From Pinirhizobacter sp036499745 (GTDB lineage: Bacteria > Pseudomonadota > Gammaproteobacteria > Xanthomonadales > Rhodanobacteraceae): a stretch of 64,000 bases of DNA. Of the stretch, positions 54,848-63,880 are shown one piece after another (positions within the stretch are counted from its first letter, which is position 1; every line of letters starts with the position of its first letter). Location: assembly GCF_036499745.1 (NCBI RefSeq), contig NZ_DASYDG010000003.1:1-64000 (forward strand). Reading direction: 5' to 3'. The notes under the pieces are model-generated. The model was given only the letters and a program-made list of their open reading frames with translations, did no database searches and had not been told where the DNA came from. The position numbers and the translations under genes are program-made.

Positions 54848-56315
54848 CTTCCAGCGACCGCAGGTACGGGCCGCCGGCGAGCGCTGCCTCCAGTATCAGG
54901 GCGCATGCGGCGTGGGCGACCGCTATCGGTACCAGCGACCTGCCGCGGTAATAGCACCAGGCCCACCACAGCTCGCCGATGAAGCACATCTGCATCAATG
55001 CCCCGTTGGGCGTATGCAGCAGGGCGAACGACAGCGCGGTGACGAACATCGCCGCCGCCGGCGGCAGGAGCCGGTGCAAACGGCGGCCCACCAGCGAGAG
55101 CAGCAACCATTGCTGGACGAACGCCCAGGCGATGTAGGAGAGCGCGCGCAATGGGTCCGGCGCAGTCCAGGTGCGCCCCGATCCGATCGCAAGCACGATG
55201 GCCACCGACAGCAACAGCAACGGCGTGAGCCATCGTTCCGTGCCGTTGGCCGGACGCAATCCGTAGGGCGCGTGCCGGTCGCGCCAGGCCAGCAACGCCC
55301 CGAACACGAGCGCCGCAACGCAAGCCACGGCGGGCAATGGAATGTCGGCCGTGCCGAAATGGAGCCCGGCCACCAGCCACAACGGACCGGCCAGAAGCCC
55401 CGCGGTTTCCAGGCCTGCGGTGAGCCCCGGCCGTGTCGGCTGGCGACGCCATAGCCAGATAAGACCCAGCACGTAGAAGATGACCAGACCCGCCGCCAGC
55501 CGCTGGCTTGCCCAGCCGGGGAGGCCCGGATGCGGCGCGCCACTGCCGACGATAGCGGCTGGGATGGCATCACGGGCGCGGTCGCGCCAATGCAGGAGGT
55601 TTTCCGCGCGCAGGCTCGCCGTCGGGACCAGCCAGGGGATCTGCCGCGCGTCCAGGTGGCTGGCAGCATCGATCCACGCGCCCAGTGAGTGGGTGCGGGG
55701 GGGAGTGCCGGGCATGGGTGGGGATACCGGAACCATCGGTTCGAGCGATGCGCCGGAGAAAACCACCGACTTCCCCGGCTGCAGTTGCAGGCGCAAGCGA
55801 AGCATCGCCGCCCGCGTCGGTGCCATCGATGGATGCCCGTCAGCTGTCCAGGAGAGCGATGGTGTGTCCAGTGCCAGGTCCGTTGCGCCTATCACCGGGC
55901 CGCTGACGAACGCCGGGCCGTCCAGGCGCTCACGCACTACCAATTGCACCGCTACCGGCGATTCGGGCTTCATCAGGATGTGCAGTCGGCCCGCGTGGAT
56001 CAGGTCGGCCGTCCGTGCCAACGGCAATCCCATCTCGAAGGGCGTGCTTTCTTCGCTGCGCAGCACCAGGCCGTCAGGGCTCATCGCCTGCCTGACTTCA
56101 CCGAAAACGCGACCGGCGACAAGATCCTCGGGGCGGCGCACGGTCCAGTGCCAGGGCGAGGCCTGCCGGTTCCAGCTGGCAGCGTCGGCCTGGGCCGTTT
56201 GGGCCAGTTCCCGCCAGGTCAGCCAGGTCGATAACCCAGGCAGAAGGGTAAGTGCCAGGGCCGCGGCCGCAACGAACAGGGCAGCGGCCAGGACGCGACG
56301 CGAGGTCGGGCCCAT
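54825..56315 (-). CDS. CPBP-like intramembrane protease homologue with degenerate active site
   Basis: This 496-residue protein has an N-terminal membrane helix (about 7-28), a long periplasmic region (30-265) rich in beta-type sequence, and about seven C-terminal helices. The C-terminal part resembles CPBP (Abi/CAAX-type) proteins: FALLHTPNGALMQ supplies the motif 2 histidine and VAHAACALILE the motif 3 histidine. The motif 1 Glu pair (EExxxR) is replaced by QQWLLLSLVGRRL. Catalysis is therefore doubtful unless another residue serves. The large periplasmic domain is unusual for the family. It is translated 1 bp after phhB. Confidence 0.65.
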   Translation of the reverse strand: MGPTSRRVLAAALFVAAAALALTLLPGLSTWLTWRELAQTAQADAASWNRQASPWHWTVRRPEDLVAGRVFGEVRQAMSPDGLVLRSEESTPFEMGLPLARTADLIHAGRLHILMKPESPVAVQLVVRERLDGPAFVSGPVIGATDLALDTPSLSWTADGHPSMAPTRAAMLRLRLQLQPGKSVVFSGASLEPMVPVSPPMPGTPPRTHSLGAWIDAASHLDARQIPWLVPTASLRAENLLHWRDRARDAIPAAIVGSGAPHPGLPGWASQRLAAGLVIFYVLGLIWLWRRQPTRPGLTAGLETAGLLAGPLWLVAGLHFGTADIPLPAVACVAALVFGALLAWRDRHAPYGLRPANGTERWLTPLLLLSVAIVLAIGSGRTWTAPDPLRALSYIAWAFVQQWLLLSLVGRRLHRLLPPAAAMFVTALSFALLHTPNGALMQMCFIGELWWAWCYYRGRSLVPIAVAHAACALILEAALAGGPYLRSLEVSARFFL

Positions 56316-56316
56316 G

Positions 56317-56658
56317 TCAACCGGCGAGCAGGCGTTCGACGCGGGCGGCGCAGATGAAATCGTTCAGTGACAGGCCGCCCACATCGTGGGTGGACCACAG
56401 CAGCTTGCAATGCCCATAGCCCGCTTCCAGGTCCGGATGGTGGTCCTGCGCGTTGGCCATGAAGCCCACCGCGTTGATGAAGCCCAGGGTGTGGTGGAAA
56501 TCGCTGAAGCGGAAATCCTTGGCGATGGCCTTGCCATCGGCGGTCTTCTTCCAGCCGGGGAGGTCGGAGAGGTATGTCGACACCGCGTTGTCGTCGAGCG
56601 CGTCGGCGGCGCCCTTGCGCGGCTGGCAGGACGCTTCGGCGAGCTGGTTGATCGACAT
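56317..56658 (-). CDS. phhB: Pterin-4a-carbinolamine dehydratase
   Basis: PhhB recycles the pterin cofactor of phenylalanine hydroxylase. The start at 56658 gives 113 residues beginning MSINQLAEASCQPRKGAADA. The catalytic signature is complete: HHPDLEAGYGHCKLLWSTHD, then VGGLSLNDF. No phenylalanine hydroxylase is in the window. The stop lies one base before the start of the CPBP-like gene, so the pair are probably coupled. Confidence 0.93.
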   Translation of the reverse strand: MSINQLAEASCQPRKGAADALDDNAVSTYLSDLPGWKKTADGKAIAKDFRFSDFHHTLGFINAVGFMANAQDHHPDLEAGYGHCKLLWSTHDVGGLSLNDFICAARVERLLAG

Positions 56659-56799
56659 GGAAGGTTCCCGGTGGTGAGTGAGGCGCAAAGGGTCGAAGGT
56701 CGGCCGGCAAAAGTAAAGCACCTGGCGTGCGCGCGGATCGAATCCGTACTAAAATGGTCGGGTATCCCCGCCGGCTCCCCACGGCGGCATGGAGTTCCC

Positions 56800-57411
56800 A
56801 TGATTGACATCACCGAACGCGCGCAGGCTCATTTCCTCAGGCTCATCGCGCAACAGGACATCGAAGGCCTCGGCATCCGCTTGCGCGTGGTCGATGCCGG
56901 TACCCCTTCGGCCACCTGCGATCTTGAATTTTGCGAACCCTCCGAGCTTACCGGCGATGAGTGGACCGTCGAATGCGAGGGCTTCCATCTTTACGTGGAA
57001 GGCGCCAGCGCGCCGTGGCTTGATCCGGCCAACATCGATTTCGAAACCCATGCTACCGGTGGCCAGTTGAACATCCGCGCTCCCCGTATCAAGGGCGAGA
57101 TGCCAGGCGAGGGTGCGGGGCTCGTCGAGCGCGTGCAATATGTGGTGGCCACCGAGATCAACCCGATGGTGGCCTCGCATGGTGGACGTATCAGCCTGAA
57201 GGAAGTCACCGCCGAGGGCGTGGTGGTGTTGCAGTTCGGCGGCGGCTGCCACGGCTGCGGCATGGTGGACGTCACCCTGAAGCAGGGTGTGGAGAAAACC
57301 CTGCGCGCGCGGGTACCTGAAGTGACCGAAGTGCGCGACGCCACCGACCACGCAACAGGTGAAAACCCTTACTACGCAGGTTCCGACAAGGGTACGTCGG
57401 CGGCCGTTTGA
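56800..57411 (+). CDS. nfuA: Fe/S biogenesis protein NfuA
   Basis: NfuA carries Fe-S clusters to targets such as aconitase, especially under stress. The ATG at 56800, preceded by GGAG, gives 203 residues. The N-terminal half (1-100) is an A-type-like domain without the conserved cysteines (SATCDLEFCEPSELTGDEW). The C-terminal Nfu domain has the cluster CxxC in FGGGCHGCGMVDVTLKQG. A terminator follows. The neighbouring gene is phhB on the other strand, with 141 bp between starts. Confidence 0.95.
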   Translation: MIDITERAQAHFLRLIAQQDIEGLGIRLRVVDAGTPSATCDLEFCEPSELTGDEWTVECEGFHLYVEGASAPWLDPANIDFETHATGGQLNIRAPRIKGEMPGEGAGLVERVQYVVATEINPMVASHGGRISLKEVTAEGVVVLQFGGGCHGCGMVDVTLKQGVEKTLRARVPEVTEVRDATDHATGENPYYAGSDKGTSAAV

Positions 57412-57450
57412 GACCGGTGCCGCGGATGCGGGCAGTACGGTCGCAAAAAG

Positions 57451-57475
57451 AACCCGCCTCGAAGGCGGGTTTTTT
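57451..57475. terminator. Terminator between nfuA and the cytochrome genes
   Basis: AACCCGCC-TCGAA-GGCGGGTT is followed by T residues, and preceded by AAAAAG, so it can serve both strands. Confidence 0.88.
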
Positions 57476-57499
57476 GTTCCGGCGGTGTGCTCGCCTGGG

Positions 57500-57850
57500 T
57501 TACTGCGCACCCTGGATGTGGTTGTGCAGGTCGTCGAGCTTGGTTGGCAGTGAGCTGAAGTAGGCCGAGACATCGTTGATGTCTTCGTCCGACAGCTGGG
57601 CGGCGAAGCCCTTCATGATGGGGTTGCCGCGACGGCCATCCTTGTACTCGTGCAGCGCCATGGCGAGGTAGTCGGCGTACTGGCCGGCCAGGCGGGGGTA
57701 TTGCGGATCGACGGAGTTGCCGTCCTGGCCGTGGCAGGCCACGCAGGTGGCGACTTTCGCCTTGCCCTTTTCGATGTCGCCCGCGGCGAATGCCTGGACG
57801 GAAACGGCGAAGGCAAGGCCAGCGACGAGCAGGGTGATCGAACGATTCAT
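57500..57850 (-). CDS. Periplasmic monoheme cytochrome c (class I)
   Basis: This 116-residue precursor has a signal peptide (about 1-23, ending SVQAFAA), a single heme site CVACH (about 36-40) and a likely axial Met in GNPIMKGF. PRLAGQYADYLAMALHEYKDG resembles cytochrome c4/c553 halves. It lies 18 bp after the other cytochrome gene, forming a two-gene unit. It probably shuttles electrons in the periplasm to a terminal oxidase; the partner is unknown. Confidence 0.88.
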   Translation of the reverse strand: MNRSITLLVAGLAFAVSVQAFAAGDIEKGKAKVATCVACHGQDGNSVDPQYPRLAGQYADYLAMALHEYKDGRRGNPIMKGFAAQLSDEDINDVSAYFSSLPTKLDDLHNHIQGAQ

Positions 57851-57868
57851 GCTTGGGTCCTTGGCTCG

Positions 57869-58192
57869 TTACTTGGTGATGCTGGAAAGGTACGCGGCGA
57901 TGTCCTCGATTTCCTGGTCGGAGAGGCTCTGTGCCTGGGCGCCCATGGTCGGGTGCGTGCGGTCGCCGGACTTGTACCCGTGCAGCGCACTGATGATGTA
58001 TTGCTCGTTCTGGCCGGCGAGCCTGGGCACATGATACGTGGGGTAGACGTTCTCGTACCCGGTAACGCCGTGGCAACCGGCACACGTGTACACCAGGCTG
58101 CGGCCATTGGCCTTGTCGCCCGCGGCATGCGCGGAGGCGACCGCCAGGAGGGCGGCCATCGCGGCGAGGCCAAGCACTTGCAATCGCTTCAT
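57869..58192 (-). CDS. Periplasmic monoheme cytochrome c (class I)
   Basis: The start at 58192 gives 107 residues with a signal peptide (about 1-23, ending ASAHAA), one heme site CAGCH (about 36-40) and an axial Met in THPTMGAQ. VPRLAGQNEQYIISALHGYKSGDRTHPTM parallels the partner cytochrome downstream, so the pair probably arose by duplication and resembles a cytochrome c4 split into two proteins. It is transcribed with the gene at 57500-57850, and 89 bp separate it from the TraB-family gene upstream. Confidence 0.85.
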   Translation of the reverse strand: MKRLQVLGLAAMAALLAVASAHAAGDKANGRSLVYTCAGCHGVTGYENVYPTYHVPRLAGQNEQYIISALHGYKSGDRTHPTMGAQAQSLSDQEIEDIAAYLSSITK

Positions 58193-58281
58193 CGAAAGAT
58201 TCCCGTCTGACCGGCCGGTGACCGGATTAAAAACCCGTCGATTATAGGGGGCGGCCCGGATGGCCCACAATGCTTAGTTTT

Positions 58282-59508
58282 CTACAACAGCGCCTTGACG
58301 ATGTGGAACCCGGCAAGGTATTCCCCGGCCAGGGTGCCCAGGCTGACGAAGAAGAAGTTCAGCAATGTCCGCGCCACGCGGTTGGTCCACCAGCCCTTCC
58401 AGTGCGAGACATCGTTGGCCAGGGTCTCGAAGTCGCCCACGCGCGGTTTGCGTACCCAGGCTTCGGTCATGGCGCTGATGCCACCGGCGGGAATGCCCGG
58501 GCGGAAGGGTTTCAGCGGCGCGGCGATGAATGCCGCCAGTGCGCTCAGGGGATGTCCCCCTGCGGCAAAAGCGCCCACCGCGGCCAGGCCGCCGGTGAAC
58601 AGGATCCAGCTGCGCAGCACGGCGAAGCCCACGGAGGTATCGCGGGTGAAGGCGTAGGCGATCAATCCGAACACGGCCAGCACCAGGCCCACCGCAAGAT
58701 ACTTCGGCCATCGTGCCGCAGGCGGCACGATGGCCAGTTCCCCGGCGAGCGTGGCAGGGTCGCGCTGCTGGTTCTTCAGTTGTTCGACCAATCCCTTCAG
58801 ATGCCCGGCGCCGATCACCACCAGTACGCGCTGCACGGCGGGTGCCCGCGTGGCCGATTCGCGCAGGCGTGCGGCCATGTATTCATCCCGTTCGCCGATC
58901 AATGCGCGATACAGCGGCTGCGATCCCTTGGCGAAATCGCTGAAGGCACTTTCCAGGATGTCGTTCTGCTTGAGGTTTTCGATGTCTTCTTCGGCGATTT
59001 CATCCTTGTCGAAGACGCTTGCCATCAAGCCGCCCATCAAGCCGAAGCGCTGCCAGAATCCAACGCTGCGCCAGGCCCGTTTGAGCGTGGTGCCTACTTC
59101 ACGATCCACCAGCCATACCGGTAGGTTGCGTGCCTGCCCACCTTCCATGGCGGCCTTCATCTCAGCGCCCGGTTCGATGCCATAGCGCGAGGCCATGCGG
59201 CGCTGGAACGACGACAACACCAGGCTCGCCGCGACCATGCCCGCCTTGCCCTGGCGGATCACCTGGAAGAGGTCCATGCGCTTGAAAGCTTCCGGGTCGC
59301 GCACGCTGGCCGCGCGGCTGTCGCACAGTTCGATGGCCACGGCGTCGAAGTTCTCATGCTCAAGCAGGGCCTGCACCGCTTCCACCGAGGCGCGGGACAC
59401 ATGCGCGGTGCCAAGGACCACGTACTGGACGCCGTCGCGCGTGATCCGTTCGATCGGCTGGCCGTCGAGTGCGGCGGGCAGGGCGGCGGCGGGTTCTGGG
59501 ATGGTCAT
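58282..59508 (-). CDS. TraB/PrgY family protein
   Basis: This 408-residue protein has the TraB-family motifs GTAHVS (residues about 33-38), AIELCDSR, and GAGHLKGL (about 243-250) in the N-terminal 260 residues. Four hydrophobic helices follow (about 275-400). PrgY of enterococci restrains peptide pheromone activity, and bacterial homologues may be metallopeptidases, but the function of chromosomal TraB proteins is not settled. It is 8 bp downstream of aguB on the same strand and may be co-transcribed with it. Confidence 0.85.
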   Translation of the reverse strand: MTIPEPAAALPAALDGQPIERITRDGVQYVVLGTAHVSRASVEAVQALLEHENFDAVAIELCDSRAASVRDPEAFKRMDLFQVIRQGKAGMVAASLVLSSFQRRMASRYGIEPGAEMKAAMEGGQARNLPVWLVDREVGTTLKRAWRSVGFWQRFGLMGGLMASVFDKDEIAEEDIENLKQNDILESAFSDFAKGSQPLYRALIGERDEYMAARLRESATRAPAVQRVLVVIGAGHLKGLVEQLKNQQRDPATLAGELAIVPPAARWPKYLAVGLVLAVFGLIAYAFTRDTSVGFAVLRSWILFTGGLAAVGAFAAGGHPLSALAAFIAAPLKPFRPGIPAGGISAMTEAWVRKPRVGDFETLANDVSHWKGWWTNRVARTLLNFFFVSLGTLAGEYLAGFHIVKALL

Positions 59509-59516
59509 CGGCGGCC

Positions 59517-60407
59517 TTAGTCGCGGAAACGCTTGGTGAGGTCGCCATAGGCGTCGATACGGCGATCGCGCAGGAACGGCCAGATGCGACGGACGTTTTC
59601 GCTGCGCTCCATGTCGATGTCCACCACCAGCAGCTCGCGCCCCTCGGCCCGGGCCTGGCCCAGGAATTCACCCTGGGGACCGGCCACGAAACTCGAGCCC
59701 CAGAACTGGATGCCGTTGCCGACGTTGGCGGTGTCCGGCTCAAAGCCGGTGCGGTTGACCGCCAGCAGCGGCAAACCGTTGGCCACGGCATGCCCGCGCT
59801 GCACCGTGATCCATGCTTCGCGCTGACGGGATTTTTCCCCGTCGTCATCGTTCGGATCCCAGCCGATGGCGGTGGGGTAAAGCAACAGTTCCGCGCCGGC
59901 GAGCGCCATCAGGCGCGCAGCTTCCGGATACCATTGGTCCCAGCACACCAGCACGCCCAGCTTGCCGACGGAGGTCTGGATCGGATCGAAACCAAGATCA
60001 CCCGGGGTGAAGTAGAACTTCTCGTAAAACGCCGGGTCGTCGGGGATGTGCATCTTGCGGTAGCGGCCGGCGATCGCCGCGGAGCGGTCGAACACCACCG
60101 CCGTGTTGTGGTACAGGCCCGTGGCGCGCTTTTCGAAGATCGACGCCACCACCACCAGTTTCAGTTCCGCGGCGAGCTTGCCGATGCGATCGGTGCCGGG
60201 ACCTGGAATGGTTTCGGCCAGGTCGAAGGTATCGACGCTTTCGTTCTGGCAGAAGTAGCGGCCGTTGTGCAGCTCCTGCAGCAGTACCAGTTCCGCGCCG
60301 GCGCGCGCGGCTTCGCGCAAGCCCGCTTCGATGGCATCGAGGTTGGCATCGCCGCTTCCGTGGTCGGTTTCCTGCAGCAGGGCGACTTTCAGCGTTTTCT
60401 TCTTCAT
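59517..60407 (-). CDS. aguB: N-carbamoylputrescine amidase AguB
   Basis: AguB hydrolyses N-carbamoylputrescine to putrescine. The start at 60407 gives 296 residues. The nitrilase triad is clear: Glu in LLQELHNGRYFC, Lys in YRKMHIPDDP and Cys in GVLVCWDQWYPE. ATG overlaps the aguA stop by four bases, so aguA and aguB are coupled and form the two-step agmatine route. An extension upstream of the ATG is open but not family-like. Confidence 0.95.
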   Translation of the reverse strand: MKKKTLKVALLQETDHGSGDANLDAIEAGLREAARAGAELVLLQELHNGRYFCQNESVDTFDLAETIPGPGTDRIGKLAAELKLVVVASIFEKRATGLYHNTAVVFDRSAAIAGRYRKMHIPDDPAFYEKFYFTPGDLGFDPIQTSVGKLGVLVCWDQWYPEAARLMALAGAELLLYPTAIGWDPNDDDGEKSRQREAWITVQRGHAVANGLPLLAVNRTGFEPDTANVGNGIQFWGSSFVAGPQGEFLGQARAEGRELLVVDIDMERSENVRRIWPFLRDRRIDAYGDLTKRFRD

Positions 60408-61447
60408 GCGTGGTCGTTTCCAAGCGCGGCGGGCAATTGCATCGTGATGCAATGCAGGCTGCCGTTCTGCCAGATCAACGGACGGCACGGCACCTGCACC
60501 ACCGTGCGGCCGGGATAGGCCTCGCCGATGATGCGGGCGGCGTCGTCATCGACGGCGTCGCCATAGGCCGGTACCAGCACCGCACCGTTGACGATGAGGT
60601 AGTTGGCGTAGGAGGCGGCGAGCCGCCTGCCTTCGTCGAGGATCGGTTTTGCCCATGGCAGTGCATACAGCGCGTAGGGTTTGCCATCCATCGTGCGCAG
60701 CGCGGCCAGTTCATCGGCCATGCCTTGCAGTTCTTCGAAATGGGGGTCGTTGCGGTCGTCGCAAGCCTGGAACACGATGCGATGGCCCGGGGCGAAGCGG
60801 GCGAGCGTATCGATGTGGGCGTCGGTGTCGTCGCCTTCCAGATAGCCGCGGTCCAGCCACAGGATGCGCTGGGCCCACAATCCTTCGCGCAGGATCTGGG
60901 CCATTTCCGCGCGCGGTTGTCCGGGATGGCGGTGCGCCAGGCATTTCCAGGTGGTGAGCACGGTGCCTTCGCCATCGCTTTCGATGCCGCCGCCTTCCAG
61001 CGCCCAGTCGATGCGCCGGTGGCTCGCCTTGCCGAACACGCCATCGTGTACCAGCCCGGCCACCAGCGCGTCGTCACGTTCGGCGCTGAACTTGCCGCCC
61101 CACCCGGTGAAGCGGAAATCGGTGAGCTGGGCGCCGCCGGCATCGTCCAGGAGGGTAATGGGGCCTGAATCGCGCAGCCAGGTGTCGTCGTAGTCGCGCT
61201 CGACCAGGCGCAGCTTGCCCATGTCCACGCCGGCGCCGGTGAGGAGCTCCCAGGCGCGGGCTTTCACCGCTTCGTTGGCTACCACGATTACCAGGGGTTC
61301 GAAACCGGTCACCGCCGCGGCCAGGGCCACGTACGTGGTTTCGACCTCTGCCAGGCGTTCGCTCCAGTCCGTGCCTGCATGCGGCCAGGCAATCAACACA
61401 GCCGATTGGGGTTCCCATTCGGCGGGGAGGCGGAACTTGGGGGTCAT
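60404..61447 (-). CDS. aguA: Agmatine deiminase AguA
   Basis: AguA converts agmatine to N-carbamoylputrescine and ammonia. The 347-residue protein has the guanidine-modifying fold signatures: WPHAGTDWSERLAEVE near the N terminus, DTWLRDSGPI, and the C-terminal catalytic Cys in NGSLHCITMQ. AguA feeds AguB directly. It is the first gene of the aguA-aguB unit, with traB close behind. Confidence 0.96.
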   Translation of the reverse strand: MTPKFRLPAEWEPQSAVLIAWPHAGTDWSERLAEVETTYVALAAAVTGFEPLVIVVANEAVKARAWELLTGAGVDMGKLRLVERDYDDTWLRDSGPITLLDDAGGAQLTDFRFTGWGGKFSAERDDALVAGLVHDGVFGKASHRRIDWALEGGGIESDGEGTVLTTWKCLAHRHPGQPRAEMAQILREGLWAQRILWLDRGYLEGDDTDAHIDTLARFAPGHRIVFQACDDRNDPHFEELQGMADELAALRTMDGKPYALYALPWAKPILDEGRRLAASYANYLIVNGAVLVPAYGDAVDDDAARIIGEAYPGRTVVQVPCRPLIWQNGSLHCITMQLPAALGNDHA

Positions 61448-61523
61448 CGCGGGGCGGCCATGTCGGGGGCCGCCGATTGTAGCGTGCCGTCGCCCGCCGG
61501 GTCAGGCGGGCGCCGGGGGCGGC

Positions 61524-61856
61524 TTACCTTGCCGCCGCCGGGTTGGTGTTGTTGCCTGCCGGGGTGTTGAGCACCGTATGCACCACGTGGCTGCGCTCGA
61601 AGTACACGATGTACCCGGGATATTCCCAGCGGTGGATGACCGGATGCCTGGGCGTATCGCCGCCGCGGGGGTCGAGCTTGGCGGTGGGCGCGCCGAACTG
61701 ATGCTCGACCTGGGCCATGCTCATGCCTTTCTTTGGCAGGTTCATGCCTTTTTCCTGCTGTACGCGTTTCATCAGCAGGCTGTCGGCACGGGCGACGGTC
61801 GGGCCTGCGATGAGCAGTGCCGCGGCCAGGGCCAGAATGGTGGTGGTGTTCTTCAT
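61524..61856 (-). CDS. Small periplasmic protein, BamE/SmpA-like fold possible
   Basis: This 110-residue protein has a signal peptide (about 1-24, ending VARADS, no lipobox). The region GMSMAQVEHQFGAPTAKL, then RWEYPGYIVYFERSHVVHTVL, resembles the repeating helix and strand pattern of SmpA/BamE and related small domains. The function is unknown. A GC-rich hairpin (61491-61498 / 61505-61512) lies 12 nt past its stop. It is not obviously linked to the aguA operon 76 bp downstream. Confidence 0.65.
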   Translation of the reverse strand: MKNTTTILALAAALLIAGPTVARADSLLMKRVQQEKGMNLPKKGMSMAQVEHQFGAPTAKLDPRGGDTPRHPVIHRWEYPGYIVYFERSHVVHTVLNTPAGNNTNPAAAR

Positions 61857-61996
61857 GATCGTGGTATCCCCTTTCCCGACGCCGTTTTAGCAGATGCCGT
61901 GCCGCCACGCCATGGCGCCCGCATCGATTCGTGACGGCGACCCGCTATCATGGCGCTTTTGCCGGTAGTGGAATGCCCGCCGGCTGGACTCCAAGC

Positions 61997-63880
61997 ATGA
62001 TCTCGTTCCGTCGTTTCGCCCTCCGCCGGGGCAGCCGCCTGCTGCTCTCGGATATTGACCTCACGCTGCAAAGCGGCTGGCGCCTGGGCGTGATCGGGCG
62101 CAATGGCTGCGGAAAATCCAGCCTGTTTGCCGCGCTCAAGGGCGAGATCGAAGCTGACGCCGGCGAACTGGACATGCCCGGCAAGGCGCGAATGGCGTCG
62201 GTGGCGCAGGAAACCCCGGCGCTGCCGGACCCGGCCATCGAATATGTGCTGGGCGGCGACGTGGAGATCGCCGCCGCGCTCAAGGCCGAGAGCGACGCGC
62301 TGGACGCGGACGACATGGATGGCGTGGCCGCGGCCCATCACCGCATCGAGGAATTGAACGGCTACGACGCCCGCGCCCGCGCCGGCAGGCTTTTGCATGG
62401 CCTGGGATTTCCTGCCGAGACGCACGAGCGCGCGGTGGCCTCGTTCTCCGGCGGCTGGCGTGTGCGCCTGAACCTGGCGCGCGCACTGATGGCGCCGTCG
62501 GACCTGCTTCTGCTGGACGAACCCACCAACCACCTGGACCTCGACGCGGTGCTGTGGCTGGAGGAATGGCTGCGCCGCTACCAGGGCACGCTCCTGATCA
62601 TTTCCCACGACCGGGAGTTCCTCGACGGGGTCATCACGCACACGATGCACCTGCACGATGGCAAGGCGAAGCTCTACACCGGCAACTATTCAGCCTTCGA
62701 GCGCCTGCGCGCCGAGCAGCTGCGCCAGCAGCAGATCGCCCACGACCGCGAGCAGGCCGAACGCGCCCACCTGCAGAGCTTCGTCGACCGCTTCAAGGCC
62801 AAGGCCAGCAAGGCCAAGCAGGCGCAGTCGCGCATGAAGCGACTGGAAAAGCTCGCCGGCACCGAAGCGGTGCGTGCCGACCGGGCGTTCCGCTTCCAGT
62901 TCGCCGAGCCCGACCGCGTGCCGACCTCGATGCTGCGGCTGGAAGAAGTGAACGCCGGTTACGGCGAGAAAGTGGTGCTGGCCAACGTCGGGTTCGGCCT
63001 GGAGGCCGGCGACCGCATCGGCCTGCTCGGCCCCAATGGTGCGGGTAAGTCCACGCTGGTGAAATCGCTGGTGGGTGATTTGACGCCGCTTTCAGGTGAG
63101 CGCGCCGGCCACAAGGACACCCGCATCGGTTACTTCGCCCAGCACACGGTGGAAAGCCTGCGCGAGGGCGCCAGCCCCATTGAACACCTGATGGACAAGG
63201 CGCCGGCGGCCAGCCAGCAGAGCCTGCGCGATTTCCTCGGTACCTGGAATTTCGCCGGCGACCGCGCGTTCGAATCGGTGGATGGATTCTCCGGCGGCGA
63301 GCGCGCACGATTGGCGCTGGCGCTGATCGCCTGGGACAAACCGAACCTGTTGCTGCTGGACGAACCCACCAACCACCTTGATCTGGACATGCGCGAGGCG
63401 CTGGCCGATGCATTGGCCGATTTCGGCGGCGCCATCGTATTGGTATCGCACGACCGTCACCTGCTTGGGTTGGTATGCGATGAGTTCTGGCGCGTATCCG
63501 ATGGCGTGGTCGAATCCTTCGACGGCGACCTGGACGACTACGCGCGCTGGCTGCGTGCGCGCAACAACGCACAGGGCAAGCCTTCAGCTGCCGTCGCCGC
63601 GGCCGCGGCTGCGGCGATCGAAAAGGAACGCCGCCAGGCCGATGCGCAGGCGCGCGAGCGTGAAAAGCCACTGCGTTCGAAGCTGAAGAAAATCGAGTCG
63701 CGCATGGGCGTGCTCGACGGTGAACTTGTCACCGTGCAGGCGAAGCTGGCGGACCCTGCGATCTATGAAGGTTCCACCAGCGAACTGATGTCGTTGAGCC
63801 AGAAACAGGGCGCCTGGCGCCAGGAAAAGGAAACGCTCGAAGCGGAGTGGCTGCAGCTGATGGAACAACTGGAAGCCTGA
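61997..63880 (+). CDS. yheS: ABC-F family ATPase YheS
   Basis: This 627-residue protein has two ABC ATPase domains and no membrane helices: Walker A GRNGCGKSSL and GPNGAGKSTL, and two signature/Walker B pairs, SGGWRVRLNLARALM with LLLLDEPTNHLDLD, and SGGERARLALALIAWD with LLLLDEPTNHLD. A charged linker with KAKASKAKQAQSRMKRLEKL separates them, and a C-terminal coiled coil follows. This is the YheS layout of ABC-F proteins, which act on the ribosome. The start at 61997 gives MISFRRFALRRGSRLLLSD; an in-frame ATG 22 codons upstream is unlikely. Confidence 0.93.
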   Translation: MISFRRFALRRGSRLLLSDIDLTLQSGWRLGVIGRNGCGKSSLFAALKGEIEADAGELDMPGKARMASVAQETPALPDPAIEYVLGGDVEIAAALKAESDALDADDMDGVAAAHHRIEELNGYDARARAGRLLHGLGFPAETHERAVASFSGGWRVRLNLARALMAPSDLLLLDEPTNHLDLDAVLWLEEWLRRYQGTLLIISHDREFLDGVITHTMHLHDGKAKLYTGNYSAFERLRAEQLRQQQIAHDREQAERAHLQSFVDRFKAKASKAKQAQSRMKRLEKLAGTEAVRADRAFRFQFAEPDRVPTSMLRLEEVNAGYGEKVVLANVGFGLEAGDRIGLLGPNGAGKSTLVKSLVGDLTPLSGERAGHKDTRIGYFAQHTVESLREGASPIEHLMDKAPAASQQSLRDFLGTWNFAGDRAFESVDGFSGGERARLALALIAWDKPNLLLLDEPTNHLDLDMREALADALADFGGAIVLVSHDRHLLGLVCDEFWRVSDGVVESFDGDLDDYARWLRARNNAQGKPSAAVAAAAAAAIEKERRQADAQAREREKPLRSKLKKIESRMGVLDGELVTVQAKLADPAIYEGSTSELMSLSQKQGAWRQEKETLEAEWLQLMEQLEA

